Shown here piece by piece: positions 55,968 through 64,000 of a DNA stretch of 64,000 bases; position 1 is the stretch's first letter, and each line of letters begins with the position of its first letter. A program made the translations under genes and the position numbers. Source of the stretch: Brucella pecoris. Its GTDB lineage: Bacteria; Pseudomonadota; Alphaproteobacteria; Rhizobiales; Rhizobiaceae. The notes below the pieces were generated by a model. That model had not been told where the DNA came from and did no database searches. It worked only from the letters and a program-made list of their open reading frames with translations. Location: positions 160,384-224,383 of the forward strand of contig NZ_VEWK01000010.1 in NCBI RefSeq assembly GCF_006376675.1, read 5' to 3'.

Positions 55968-55997
55968 AGCGGCCTCCTGCAAACAGTTGAGGAGGCC
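55968..55997 (-). terminator. terminator after the first GNAT gene
   Basis: Stem GGCCTCCT/AGGAGGCC with an 11-base loop; the minus strand continues GCTTTTGC. Confidence 0.65.
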
Positions 55998-56002
55998 AGA
56001 TT

Positions 56003-56560
56003 TCACCCGAGTTTGTTTTTCCAGACCGGATCGGTGAAATCGATATAGATCAATTCCTGATCCAGATACTGGCCCTGCACATAAAGTGACTTGGGTTCGA
56101 CGCCGTAAGTCTTGAAACCCAGTGCATAATAGACGCGTTTGGCGGCTTCGTTCGTGGCCACCACCTTGGCATCCAGAATGACGACCTGACTTGCAGCATG
56201 ATCGATGGCTTTGCTGACGAGAGCCTTGCCCAGCTCCAGCCCGCGTGCTTCGGGTGCCACATAGACGCCCCAGAGCGTGCCGCGATGGCGTTCTGACTTG
56301 CGATCATGGCGGAAAATGCCTGCCGTTCCCAACAGGTTTTCACCATCGAAAGCGCCGAAAACCACATTGCCGTTCACCTGCTCCAGACGACGCGCGAACA
56401 CGCTGTCCGAATAGGCATTTTCTTCGTCGAAACTCGAACCGAATGCCAGTGGCGCACGCTGCAGAGCGCTTAATCTTATGGCCCGATAGCGATGCAGATC
56501 GCCCTTTTCGAGCGCACGCACCACGATCTTCTCGCGCGCGATTGCATGAGTATCCATCAT
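56003..56560 (-). CDS. GNAT family N-acetyltransferase
   Basis: A 185-residue GNAT with the acetyl-CoA motif GVYVAPEARGLELGKALVSKAI (the loop Q/RxxGxG/A is ARGLELG) and a C-terminal FKTYGVEP block. It uses the ATG at 56560, which has GGGGA upstream. The substrate is unknown. It lies between obgE and a second GNAT on the same strand. Confidence 0.86.
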   Translation of the reverse strand: MMDTHAIAREKIVVRALEKGDLHRYRAIRLSALQRAPLAFGSSFDEENAYSDSVFARRLEQVNGNVVFGAFDGENLLGTAGIFRHDRKSERHRGTLWGVYVAPEARGLELGKALVSKAIDHAASQVVILDAKVVATNEAAKRVYYALGFKTYGVEPKSLYVQGQYLDQELIYIDFTDPVWKNKLG

Positions 56561-56625
56561 TTCATTCCCCGTTTTTATCGGTCCTGCGGCCGAGCCAATA
56601 AGGTTTGGCACGCAGGACCCTTTGT

Positions 56626-57297
56626 TTATGACTGCCAGCTTCTCAGCCCGATCCAGGTGCGGCGATCAAGGACATAGCGCTCGACCGGGACATTGCCTGC
56701 CGCAAGCGAGTCCGCCATGCCCATGTTGCTGAACTGGAATCCGCACTTGTGGATCACCCGGCGCGAGCCGCCATTGCTGGCCCGGCACGAGACGTGCAGC
56801 CGCTCAATTTCCGTTGCGCGGAAAGCCAGATCGATCAGGACGTGAGCGGCCTCGGTGGCAAAGCCGTGCCCCCAATAGGGTTCACCCAGCCAGTAGCCGA
56901 TTTCCAGCCCCTCACCGTGCTTATGCGCATGGATGCCGCAGCAGCCCATAAAGATGCCGGTTTCCGCTTGCGTAATGGCGTAGATGCAATTGCCCATCTC
57001 GCCTTTTCGCACGCGCTCGACAAAATCGACGGCATTTTCACGCGTGTATGGATGCGGCATACGAGCAAGCATACCGGAGACGCGGGCGTTATTGGCAAGA
57101 TAGGAAATCGCATCCACGTCTTCGACATGCGGCGGGCGCAGGACCAGCCTTTCAGTGACGAGGACAGGACAGTCTAATTCATAAGCCAGATCGGGGGCCA
57201 TCTCATCGGCCCGACCGGGCGACAGATCTGTGTAACTGTCTCTTCTTTCGCTACTGCCTGCGTCGTAACAATCTTCTTCCAGAACTTCGACAACCAT
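56626..57297 (-). CDS. RimJ/RimL-type GNAT acetyltransferase
   Basis: A 223-residue acetyltransferase of the RimJ/RimL class: VTERLVLRPPHVED, EIGYWLGEPYWGHGFATEA (acetyl-CoA binding) and HVSCRASNGGSRRVIHKCGF. The first 45 residues are an acidic extension of uncertain use. GGAACG precedes the ATG at 57297. It follows the rplU-rpmA terminator; its substrate is not known. Confidence 0.86.
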   Translation of the reverse strand: MVVEVLEEDCYDAGSSERRDSYTDLSPGRADEMAPDLAYELDCPVLVTERLVLRPPHVEDVDAISYLANNARVSGMLARMPHPYTRENAVDFVERVRKGEMGNCIYAITQAETGIFMGCCGIHAHKHGEGLEIGYWLGEPYWGHGFATEAAHVLIDLAFRATEIERLHVSCRASNGGSRRVIHKCGFQFSNMGMADSLAAGNVPVERYVLDRRTWIGLRSWQS

Positions 57298-57316
57298 TTT
57301 TCGTTCCTCCAGATGC

Positions 57317-57346
57317 AAAAAGGGAAGATGGTGGCCCCATCTTCCC
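57317..57346 (-). terminator. terminator of rplU-rpmA
   Basis: Ten-base-pair stem GGGAAGATGG/CCATCTTCCC with a five-base loop; the minus strand continues with TTTTTGC. Confidence 0.9.
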
Positions 57347-57417
57347 TTCGATCTTTTGGCTAGGCTGCCATTTGCACCGGGTCCGATGGGACGCCGGTGC
57401 TTTAGAGAGTGCCCGGC

Positions 57418-57687
57418 TTACTCTGCTGCTTCCGCGATCGGGTTAACCGATACGTACGTGCGGCCGTTGGCTTTCGTACGGAAAGACACGGAACCGTTCG
57501 TGGTTGCAAAAATCGTATGGTCCTTGCCGAGGCCAACATTGGCGCCCGGATGCCACTTCGTGCCGCGTTGACGCACGATGATGTTGCCGGCGAGCACAGC
57601 TTCGCCGCCGAACTTCTTCACGCCAAGGCGTTTGGATTCTGAATCGCGACCGTTACGCGAGGAACCGCCAGCTTTTTTGTGTGCCAT
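57418..57687 (-). CDS. rpmA: 50S ribosomal protein L27
   Basis: An 89-residue large-subunit protein. N-terminal MAHKKAGGSSRNGRDSESKR and GVKKFGGE mark L27; its N-terminal tail reaches the peptidyl-transferase centre. AAGGAG precedes the ATG. It follows rplU by 25 bases. Confidence 0.97.
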   Translation of the reverse strand: MAHKKAGGSSRNGRDSESKRLGVKKFGGEAVLAGNIIVRQRGTKWHPGANVGLGKDHTIFATTNGSVSFRTKANGRTYVSVNPIAEAAE

Positions 57688-57712
57688 TGGTGTTCTCCTT
57701 TAATCTCTTTAC

Positions 57713-58141
57713 TTACTCAGCCGTTGCGGCCTTGGCTGCAGCCTTCTTAGGCGCTGCCTTCTTCGGCTTTGCGGCTTCGCCTTCAGCGGCGTCTGCCTTC
57801 GGAGCCTTCTTCTCGGCGGCCTTCTTGGAAGGCTTTGCGCCGTCGGTGAGGATCTCCGAGATACGGATGGTCGTCAGTTCCTGACGATGACCGCGGGTGC
57901 GCTTCGAGTTCTGACGGCGACGCTTCTTGAACGCAATGACCTTGCGAGCACGGCCCTGTTCAACGACTTCGGCGGTGACGAGAGCGCCAGCGACGACCGG
58001 TGCGCCAATGGTCGAGCCGACCATCAGGACTTCTGCGAATTCTACGATGTCACCGGCTTCGCCAGCAACTTTTTCGACCTTGATCAGGTCATTTGCGGCA
58101 ACGCGGTACTGCTTGCCACCGGTCTTGATGACTGCGAACAT
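57713..58141 (-). CDS. rplU: 50S ribosomal protein L21
   Basis: A 142-residue large-subunit protein: MFAVIKTGGKQYRVA start, KVIAFKKRRRQNSKRTRGHR basic core and a Lys/Ala-rich C-terminal extension of about 40 residues as usual in Hyphomicrobiales. GAAAGGA precedes the ATG. Confidence 0.97.
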   Translation of the reverse strand: MFAVIKTGGKQYRVAANDLIKVEKVAGEAGDIVEFAEVLMVGSTIGAPVVAGALVTAEVVEQGRARKVIAFKKRRRQNSKRTRGHRQELTTIRISEILTDGAKPSKKAAEKKAPKADAAEGEAAKPKKAAPKKAAAKAATAE

Positions 58142-58322
58142 TTGTTGTCCTTTCGGTTGTTCGGTCCGGCTCTCATGTCCACGACATTGGCGTCGAAGTG
58201 ATGGGCCGTCTTTTTATCAGTCGGTTGATGAGTGGGCTGGGCCCTTGATTACGATCTCGGAAACCCGAAATTCTGCAATCAAAACAATAGGCGCGGATCA
58301 CCCCACGCCCAAGGTCTGGTGC

Positions 58323-58351
58323 TTATAGGTGTGAAGCGGCAGAAAAGTCAA
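58323..58351 (-). promoter_or_regulatory. rplU promoter (sigma-70 type)
   Basis: Minus-strand TTGACT (58346-58351), 17-base spacer, CTATAA (58323-58328). Transcription should start near 58316, leaving a leader of about 175 bases before rplU. Confidence 0.7.
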
Positions 58352-58445
58352 GAATTTTCACAACGGAATGCAAATTAGCTCTTGTCTAATCAGCGCTGGC
58401 CCGTTATTGAGCCGCTACACACTTAGCATTCGCTTTAGATGCTGT

Positions 58446-58474
58446 TTGACGGCGCGATTTATAGATCGTTTAAC
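58446..58474 (+). promoter_or_regulatory. candidate promoter of tRNA-Ser
   Basis: TTGACG (58446-58451), 17-base spacer, TTTAAC (58469-58474), 16 bases before the tRNA. Confidence 0.5.
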
Positions 58475-58489
58475 CGGATTGCACAATGC

Positions 58490-58579
<90 letters not shown>

Positions 58580-58694
58580 TTTATTTTCCCTGCATGAACA
58601 ATCAGCCATCTGGTGAATGTAGTCTATCGTTTGCCGCTACAGAGAATTGAGCGCACGCTTCTCCGCACCGCGCAAACCATGCTAGAAGAGCATT

Positions 58695-59363
58695 ATGACT
58701 GTGTTATCCGCCGATGCTCCCATCTATCATCCCCCACTGGAACCCTATGTCTCGATCCTTCATCGCGACGCGGATATTCTTGTGCTGGACAAGCCGAGCG
58801 GCCTGTTATCCGTACCGGGGCGCCATCCAGCACTGTCGGATAGCCTTGCGACACGCCTTCAAAAGCAGTTTCCGCAAGCCCAGATGATCAATCGTCTCGA
58901 CAAGGATACGTCCGGCCTTGTGCTGATGTCGCTCAACCGCAAGGCCCACGCCGCCATAGCCTCGCAGTTCGAGGCCCGGACGACGCAAAAATCCTATATC
59001 GCCGTAGTCTGGGGCTGCTTCGAAAATGACGAAGGGCTGATCGACCTGCCACTGGCGATAGATCCCGACAACAAACCGCGCCATCGCATCGATCATGATC
59101 ATGGCAAGCCCGCACAGACACGCTGGCAGGTTCTGGACAGGGGCGATGAACACACCCGGCTGCGGCTCTTTCCACTGACGGGCCGGACGCACCAGTTGCG
59201 CGTTCATATGAAAGCGCTCGACCATGTGATCCTCGGCGATGAATTCTACGCCGAAGGTGAAGCCCTCGCTGCCGCAGACCGTCTGCTGTTACACGCGGAA
59301 GTACTGGCTTTCCAGCACCCCGACGGGCGCGACGTGACGTTCGCCGCACCCTGCCCCTTCTGA
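58695..59363 (+). CDS. rluA: RNA pseudouridine synthase (RluA type)
   Basis: A 222-residue pseudouridine synthase. The catalytic Asp is in MINRLDKDTSGLVL; LFPLTGRTHQLRVHM is the conserved C-terminal block. Length without an S4 domain fits RluA, which acts on 23S U746 and tRNA U32. The specific sites are inferred. rsmJ follows after eight bases. Confidence 0.9.
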   Translation: MTVLSADAPIYHPPLEPYVSILHRDADILVLDKPSGLLSVPGRHPALSDSLATRLQKQFPQAQMINRLDKDTSGLVLMSLNRKAHAAIASQFEARTTQKSYIAVVWGCFENDEGLIDLPLAIDPDNKPRHRIDHDHGKPAQTRWQVLDRGDEHTRLRLFPLTGRTHQLRVHMKALDHVILGDEFYAEGEALAAADRLLLHAEVLAFQHPDGRDVTFAAPCPF

Positions 59364-59371
59364 GAGCATTC

Positions 59372-59989
59372 ATGTCGCAGAAAATAGATACATCGGAGCT
59401 GATCGTCGATTTTGTCGGAGGCGCTGTCGGCCACCGGTTTCGCTCCGGCGAAGGACGTGGGCAGGCCCTCGCCAAGGCTGTCGGAATAACGCGCGATGTC
59501 ATGCCTGAAATAGTGGATGCGACAGCCGGGCTTGGACGAGATGCCTTCCTGCTGGCATCGCTCGGCGCAAAGGTGACTTTGATCGAGCGCTCCGAAACGA
59601 TGCATAACCTTCTGGCGAAGGGGCTGGCGCGTGCAGCGGCAGAAGGCGGGCGCTATGCCGAGACTGTCACTCGCATGACGCTTTTACAGGGAGATTCCTG
59701 TCTGCTCCTGCCGGAACTGAAGCCGCAGGTGGTTCTGGTCGATCCGATGCACCCGCCCCGCGGCAATAGCGCACTCGTCAAGAAGGAAATGCGCCAGATC
59801 CGCGAGATCGTCGGTACCGATCCCGATGCCGAAAAGCTGATGCAGGTTGCGCTGGAGGCAGCGCAGAACCGTGTGGTGCTGAAATGGCCCTTGCGCGCCG
59901 ACCCCATGGCTGGATTGCGCAAACCATCTCATCAGATACTCGGCAAAAGCACGCGCTATGACGTGTTCGTCAAGGCCCGGATTAGCTGA
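59372..59989 (+). CDS. rsmJ: RsmJ-family 16S rRNA guanine-N2 methyltransferase
   Basis: A 205-residue SAM methyltransferase; DATAGLGRDAFLLASLG is the SAM motif, and VLVDPMHPPR the catalytic DPMxP-like motif of the YhiQ/RsmJ family (m2G1516 in E. coli). N-terminal part starts with SELIVDFVGGAVGHRFR. With rluA, forms a small RNA modification pair. Confidence 0.88.
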   Translation: MSQKIDTSELIVDFVGGAVGHRFRSGEGRGQALAKAVGITRDVMPEIVDATAGLGRDAFLLASLGAKVTLIERSETMHNLLAKGLARAAAEGGRYAETVTRMTLLQGDSCLLLPELKPQVVLVDPMHPPRGNSALVKKEMRQIREIVGTDPDAEKLMQVALEAAQNRVVLKWPLRADPMAGLRKPSHQILGKSTRYDVFVKARIS

Positions 59990-60003
59990 ATATTGCGCGA
60001 TAG

Positions 60004-61473
60004 CTACGACTGTTTGCTCCCGCCTGAAGCAAGGCCACGCGACATTTCGCCGGAATAGATGCTAACGCCATTGCGGCCCTTCGCCTTGGCATCGTACATG
60101 GCAGCGTCTGCAGCCGCGAACAGTTCCGCGGCCGACCCACCATGTTTTGGAAAGCAGGCGACACCGATGCTGCAGGTGACTTCCAGATGTGCGCCATCCA
60201 ACTCGACCGGCTCGCTGATCTTCCGTCTGATTTCATCCAGCCGGGAGCAGAAATCGCCATCATCCGCCTGCAACACGAGAATGAACTCATCACCTCCCAT
60301 GCGGCCAGCAAGTTCACCGTCGCGCAGCAATAGCGAAATCCGTCCGGCAATCTGCTGCAGAAGCTTGTCGCCCGCAGCATGACCAAGCGTATCGTTGACC
60401 GGCTTGAACTGATCCAGATCGAGAAAGCCAAGGGCCACTCGCTGAGAATGAGCCGCCGCCTGTTCGAGAATCTGTTCGAGTTTCAGTTCCAGGAAAGCCC
60501 TGTTAGCCAGCCCTGTCAACGTATCGTGTTCGGCCAGATAGCGGATACGTTCGTCGGCAATACGCCTGTCGATGGCAATTCCGCTCATTCTGGCAGCGGT
60601 GGTGAAAAACTCCGTGAGGACGCGATCATCCGCAGCGTCGCCATCGACCGAGAAGCCGAGAGCACCGTGCCCCTGCCCGTCTGCGGACGGGATTTTCATG
60701 GAGAATATGGCTTCACTATCGGGAACCAATGTCTTCAGTGCCGTTTCAAGCGCTGCGAGAGAAATTGGCTCACGTTCGTTTCTCAAACCGAGCGCCAGAG
60801 GAGGCAGGGAAGGTGCAGAAATGACAACATCTTCAGCGGTCTCCCCGGTAACGACGGCAACACAACGAATACCGGCGGCAAGACCTTCCAGCAAATGGGT
60901 CAACTGATCGATGAAATCCGGTATGGCCACCGCACTTACCGTCATTTCCAGAATACGGGCCTGAACCTGCATGAAGCGTTCGGCTCTTTTCTTGAGGGAA
61001 ATGTCACGAGACGCGCCCACAACGCCGATAATCTTGCCGTTTCTATCGCGCAAGGGCACACGCGAGATCATCAGCCAACGATCCATTCCGCCGCGCATGG
61101 CGCGCTCTTCATAGCCAAGATCGGGCTGGCCACTCTCCATGACCTGTTTTTCAATCTCAAAAATGCGGGCCGTGAGCGCAGCTTCGCCATGAATATCGAA
61201 ATCGGTCAGTCCAATGAGTTCATTGATGTCCGAAAGGCCGTTGTTGCGAACCACCGCATCATTGGCGAACAGAAACCGCCCCTGCAAGTCCTTGGCATAG
61301 ATGAAATCCGGCACGTGATTGATCATCGCAACGAGCCAATCAAGCTGCTCCGCACCGACAGGGGCAGTGTCGTCCGCCTTCTGGTGTGATGGCTGACCAA
61401 CCTCTTCAACAACCGGCGGATCGCCGTTGTTCTCGCCGGCACTTTGCGCCGCCTTATCTGCCAGACCTTTCAT
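60004..61473 (-). CDS. PAS-GGDEF diguanylate cyclase
   Basis: A 489-residue soluble cyclase for c-di-GMP. Domain order: PAS (about 45-160, with an RDxSxxK-like end), GAF-like region (about 165-310) and GGDEF domain with RMGGDEF at 391-397. The inhibitory site five residues upstream reads RDGE where RxxD is usual, so feedback control by c-di-GMP may be lost. No membrane segment. A strong GGAGGGG precedes the ATG. Confidence 0.92.
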   Translation of the reverse strand: MKGLADKAAQSAGENNGDPPVVEEVGQPSHQKADDTAPVGAEQLDWLVAMINHVPDFIYAKDLQGRFLFANDAVVRNNGLSDINELIGLTDFDIHGEAALTARIFEIEKQVMESGQPDLGYEERAMRGGMDRWLMISRVPLRDRNGKIIGVVGASRDISLKKRAERFMQVQARILEMTVSAVAIPDFIDQLTHLLEGLAAGIRCVAVVTGETAEDVVISAPSLPPLALGLRNEREPISLAALETALKTLVPDSEAIFSMKIPSADGQGHGALGFSVDGDAADDRVLTEFFTTAARMSGIAIDRRIADERIRYLAEHDTLTGLANRAFLELKLEQILEQAAAHSQRVALGFLDLDQFKPVNDTLGHAAGDKLLQQIAGRISLLLRDGELAGRMGGDEFILVLQADDGDFCSRLDEIRRKISEPVELDGAHLEVTCSIGVACFPKHGGSAAELFAAADAAMYDAKAKGRNGVSIYSGEMSRGLASGGSKQS

Positions 61474-61785
61474 GGATAGAGCCCCTCCATGCTACAAGTT
61501 CATATTAGCAATCTTTTGATTGCTGGGAATGGCATAAAACGGTTGCATCCCCGCTTTGCTCACATCCGATACTCTTTTCCGTGACTTTACGAGCAGCGCA
61601 CAAACTGCCAACATCAATCCTGAGTAGAATAAATTACGATTCCCCCGTTTGAATTCGCGGGATTTATTTAAGCAATCAGAGCGCATTCCGAAAAGTGTGA
61701 AGCGGTTTTCGGATCAGATGCGTGTCAAAACAGACAGTTGAGACGCGCTCTAATCCACGACATATCAGTCCGATCACGAGGTCTC
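61474..61785. other. 312-base region between the GGDEF gene and the MATE gene
   Basis: Divergent upstream region. It holds a small hairpin AGCAATC-TTTT-GATTGCT at 61507-61524 and the family 3 repeat at 61681. A 64-residue minus-strand frame (61492-61686) has one hydrophobic stretch but no ribosome site and overlaps the repeat; I do not call it a gene. Confidence 0.5.
61681..61723. repeat. palindromic repeat (family 3) upstream of the MATE gene
   Basis: Second copy of the unit at 54764, with the same CCGAAAA/TTTTCGG inner arms and GCGCAT/GATGCG outer arms. Confidence 0.75.
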
Positions 61786-63270
61786 ATGAAACAGAGCATC
61801 GACCTGACGACGGCCCCGATCAATCAGGCTTTGCTGCTCTTCGCGTTGCCGACACTCGGCTCATCAATCTTGCAATCGGCGAACGGGTCAATCGACACGA
61901 TCTGGATCGGTCAGTTGCTTGGCGAGAATGCACTTGCGGCAACGACGAACGGCAATCTGGTGATGTTTCTGCTGACTGCTTTCGTATTCGGCTTCGGCAT
62001 GGCATCGACGATCCTGATCGGACAGGCATTCGGACGGCACGACGTTGAAACCGCGCGCACGATAGCGGGCACCACCGTCGGCACTTTCGTGCCGCTCAGC
62101 ATCGTTGTCGCCGTCATCGGCTGGCTGCTTGCCCCCAAAGTGCTTGAACTGCTCGGAACGCCTGAAACTATCGAGCCGCTGGCCCGCGCATTTCTGCAAG
62201 TCACCTTTCTCGCCATGCCGGCAATCCTGATGCAGACGATTCTGATGATGGCTCTGCGCGGCAGTGGTGACGCCATGACCCCGCTGATATTCATGGGAAT
62301 GGCGGTACTGCTGGATATAGCCCTCAATCCCGTCTTCATTCTGGGATGGGGCCCGTTACCCGCACTGGGTATTGCGGGCTCTGCATTGGCGACAGCGGCT
62401 GCCAATTACATAAGCCTGACCGCAATGCTTTATTATATCTATCACCGCGACCTTCCGTTGCGCCTGCGTGGCAGGGAATTGTGGCTCCTTGTCCCTGATC
62501 GGGAGCTGCTGCGGCTGATCTTCACCAAAGGATTTCCGATGGGCATCCAGATGATCGTCGTTTCAAGCTCGATGCTGACGATGATGCGACTGGTCAATCA
62601 GGAAGGTGTCGATACGACGGCCGCCTTCGGCGCCACACAACAGCTCTGGACCTATGTGCAGATGCCTGCAATGGCGCTGGGCGCCGCAGTAAGCGCCATG
62701 GCCGCCCAGAATATCGGAGCAGGGAAATGGGATCGCGTGAACTCGATAACCCGCATAGGGGCAGTTTACGCAGTGCTGATGACGGGAGCACTTGTTGTTC
62801 TGCTGCTTCTCGCGGACCGGCAAGCCATGCAAATATTTCTCGGCGCAGACAGTGCGGCAATCCCAATCGGTCAGCACATAGGACAAATCGCGACGTGGGG
62901 CTTCATCGCCTTCGGCGTATCGATGGTTCTTTTCGGAACCGTGCGCGCAAACGGTCAGGTTATCTGGCCGCTCATCATTCTTTTCGTATCCATGTACCCG
63001 GTACGCCTTGGCGTCGCCATTGGCCTGCGTGAACAACTTGGTTCCGATGCGCTCTGGCTGAGCTTTCCCGCCGCAATGGTATCAACCCTGTTGATGGCGA
63101 TAGTCCTTTATTTTCACGGCGGGTGGAGAAAAAACGCCTCAATGCACATCGACGCCCACGAACTTCAAGGGGAAGCGGCTTGCGTGTCGCAATCGACAGA
63201 AGCCGCCCCATCAAGCAATGCGCTCACTCCCAATGCACCACTTGTCGCGGAAGTGAAATCCGAGATATAG
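61786..63270 (+). CDS. MATE family efflux transporter
   Basis: A 494-residue inner-membrane exporter with 12 helices in two homologous halves: QALLLFALPTLGSSILQSANGSID near the start and the equivalent KGFPMGIQMIVVSSSMLTMM later. It should use an ion gradient to expel drugs or metabolites; the substrate is unknown. GAGGT precedes the ATG at 61786. A short hydrophilic C-terminal tail ends the chain. The next gene starts 149 bases on. Confidence 0.9.
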   Translation: MKQSIDLTTAPINQALLLFALPTLGSSILQSANGSIDTIWIGQLLGENALAATTNGNLVMFLLTAFVFGFGMASTILIGQAFGRHDVETARTIAGTTVGTFVPLSIVVAVIGWLLAPKVLELLGTPETIEPLARAFLQVTFLAMPAILMQTILMMALRGSGDAMTPLIFMGMAVLLDIALNPVFILGWGPLPALGIAGSALATAAANYISLTAMLYYIYHRDLPLRLRGRELWLLVPDRELLRLIFTKGFPMGIQMIVVSSSMLTMMRLVNQEGVDTTAAFGATQQLWTYVQMPAMALGAAVSAMAAQNIGAGKWDRVNSITRIGAVYAVLMTGALVVLLLLADRQAMQIFLGADSAAIPIGQHIGQIATWGFIAFGVSMVLFGTVRANGQVIWPLIILFVSMYPVRLGVAIGLREQLGSDALWLSFPAAMVSTLLMAIVLYFHGGWRKNASMHIDAHELQGEAACVSQSTEAAPSSNALTPNAPLVAEVKSEI

Positions 63271-63418
63271 AGTTCCTGTTCAACCGATGAGCCGCCTTCC
63301 ATTCACGCTCTATCAAGGTTACATGAACGATGCCCAGTTGGTTTATTATTTCACAAGTTCCTCCTGCGAAAACGCGGCGTTCGACGCGATCCCGGTCTAT
63401 ACTGTGAAAGGAATCTTC

Positions 63419-63892
63419 ATGCTCCAACTACGGCCTATGCGAGAGGACGAGTTCCCGACCTATCTCAGCTACTTCATTCCTGACTATGCAGCGGAAGTTG
63501 CATCAAGTTATCGTCTTTCCGACGTAGCGGCTCTTGATCAGGTGAAACGAGAAATGGCTTCGGACTTGCCTGAAGGTGTCAATACGACCGACCAGATCTT
63601 GCTGTGTCTGATCGATCCTGTCTGCAGTCCTGAAGAGCCTCTTGGCTATCTCTGGTACAAACAGGATCCGGCGAAGCATGTAGCATTCATTATGGACTTC
63701 TACATTTTTCCCTCGTTTCAGGGAAAAGGATACGGCAAGCTGGCGTTAGCAACGCTGGAGATGGACCTAAAACGTGACGGCTTTCGGCAAATCAAGCTCC
63801 GGGTCGCCGCTGACAACGCGCGCGCCAAGCATGTTTATGACGCGACAGGATTTCATGTGACCGGTGTCAATATGAACAAGTCGCTCACTTAG
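63419..63892 (+). CDS. GNAT family N-acetyltransferase
   Basis: A 157-residue GNAT: LRPMREDEFPTYLSYFIPDYAAE in the first helices, FYIFPSFQGKGYGKLALATLE as the acetyl-CoA motif (QGKGYG) and HVYDATGFHVTGVNM. AAAGGA precedes the ATG at 63419; the frame opens earlier, at 63287. Substrate unknown. Its end overlaps the convergent partial gene by eight bases. Confidence 0.87.
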   Translation: MLQLRPMREDEFPTYLSYFIPDYAAEVASSYRLSDVAALDQVKREMASDLPEGVNTTDQILLCLIDPVCSPEEPLGYLWYKQDPAKHVAFIMDFYIFPSFQGKGYGKLALATLEMDLKRDGFRQIKLRVAADNARAKHVYDATGFHVTGVNMNKSLT

Positions 63893-64000
63893 CAGGACGT
63901 TTGGACCCAGGTTGGCAAGCATACTCCAGTTTTCTGATTCGATGACTGATAGCGGATGTTGAGACTCCGATTTCGTTGGCGGCCTGTTTCATGCTTTGTC
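63885..64000 (-). CDS. helix-turn-helix protein, C-terminal part (runs off the window)
   Basis: On the minus strand, 38 codons are open to the edge and end in TGA at 63885-63887. They read QSMKQAANEIGVSTSAISHR, followed by IRKLE and a basic tail. This has the spacing of a helix-turn-helix (AANEIGVS turn, STSAISHRI recognition helix). Family not known; a regulator or a transposase end is possible. Too short for a frame search. Confidence 0.55.
   Translation of the reverse strand, partial: QSMKQAANEIGVSTSAISHRIRKLEYACQPGSKRPAK

Noticed and set aside
61492..61686. A 64-codon minus-strand frame with one hydrophobic stretch
   Set aside because: No ribosome site, overlap with a palindromic repeat and no recognisable family.

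Overview
The window looks like a chromosomal segment of an alphaproteobacterium of the Brucella/Ochrobactrum group (Hyphomicrobiales). The reasons are GC-rich coding with dense core genes, a large ~1600-residue NAD-glutamate dehydrogenase, Usg, a DUF1674 protein, a beta-carbonic anhydrase of the Brucella type, the obgE-proB-proA-nadD-rsfS-rlmH / envC-ctpA-deacetylase-rppH order, and short palindromic repeats between genes. The genus assignment rests on recalled family resemblance, not a search.

Layout. 1-9,200: a small membrane protein, priA, tal, a lone RecF-like ATPase, the leuS-lptE pair, yggS and usg. 9,500-19,930: acs, a DUF1674 protein, htpX, then rsmB, a heparinase-like protein and purH, then glpK. 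19,950-29,710: a UMF1-type MFS transporter, the NAD-GDH, a lemA-TPM-TPM membrane cassette and a P-loop kinase. 29,800-32,200: ffh, chorismate mutase and rpsP. 32,500-43,640: lactate permease, a lytic transglycosylase, carbonic anhydrase, a small membrane protein-pdxY-DUF429 group, an MDR oxidoreductase, DUF3088, mmsA with a divergent LysR regulator, and two small membrane proteins. 43,740-58,140: a long minus-strand run from rplU-rpmA through two GNATs, obgE, proBA, nadD, rsfS and rlmH to envC, ctpA, a deacetylase and rppH. It is interrupted at 48.3-50.5 kb by a glycosyltransferase, a TetR regulator and a RibD/DHFR-like protein. 58,490-64,000: tRNA-Ser(CGA), rluA-rsmJ, a PAS-GGDEF protein, a MATE exporter, a GNAT and the C-terminal end of a helix-turn-helix protein.

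Most genes are core housekeeping: translation and ribosome assembly (leuS, ffh, rpsP, rplU, rpmA, obgE, rsfS, rlmH, rsmB, rsmJ, rluA), envelope building (lptE, envC, ctpA, lytic transglycosylase) and central metabolism (acs, glpK, NAD-GDH, mmsA, lactate permease, purH, proBA).

I found no CRISPR array, no intact insertion sequence, no prophage and no recognisable new multi-gene system. The best unexplained signals are non-coding. One is a perfect 49-bp inverted repeat pair at 39,902-40,123 around the mmsA terminator and a decayed copy of the mmsA 3' end. Others are related repeat pairs elsewhere, candidate operators at lldP, glpK and the tetR/dhfr pair, and the three-gene interruption of the envC-rlmH neighbourhood.
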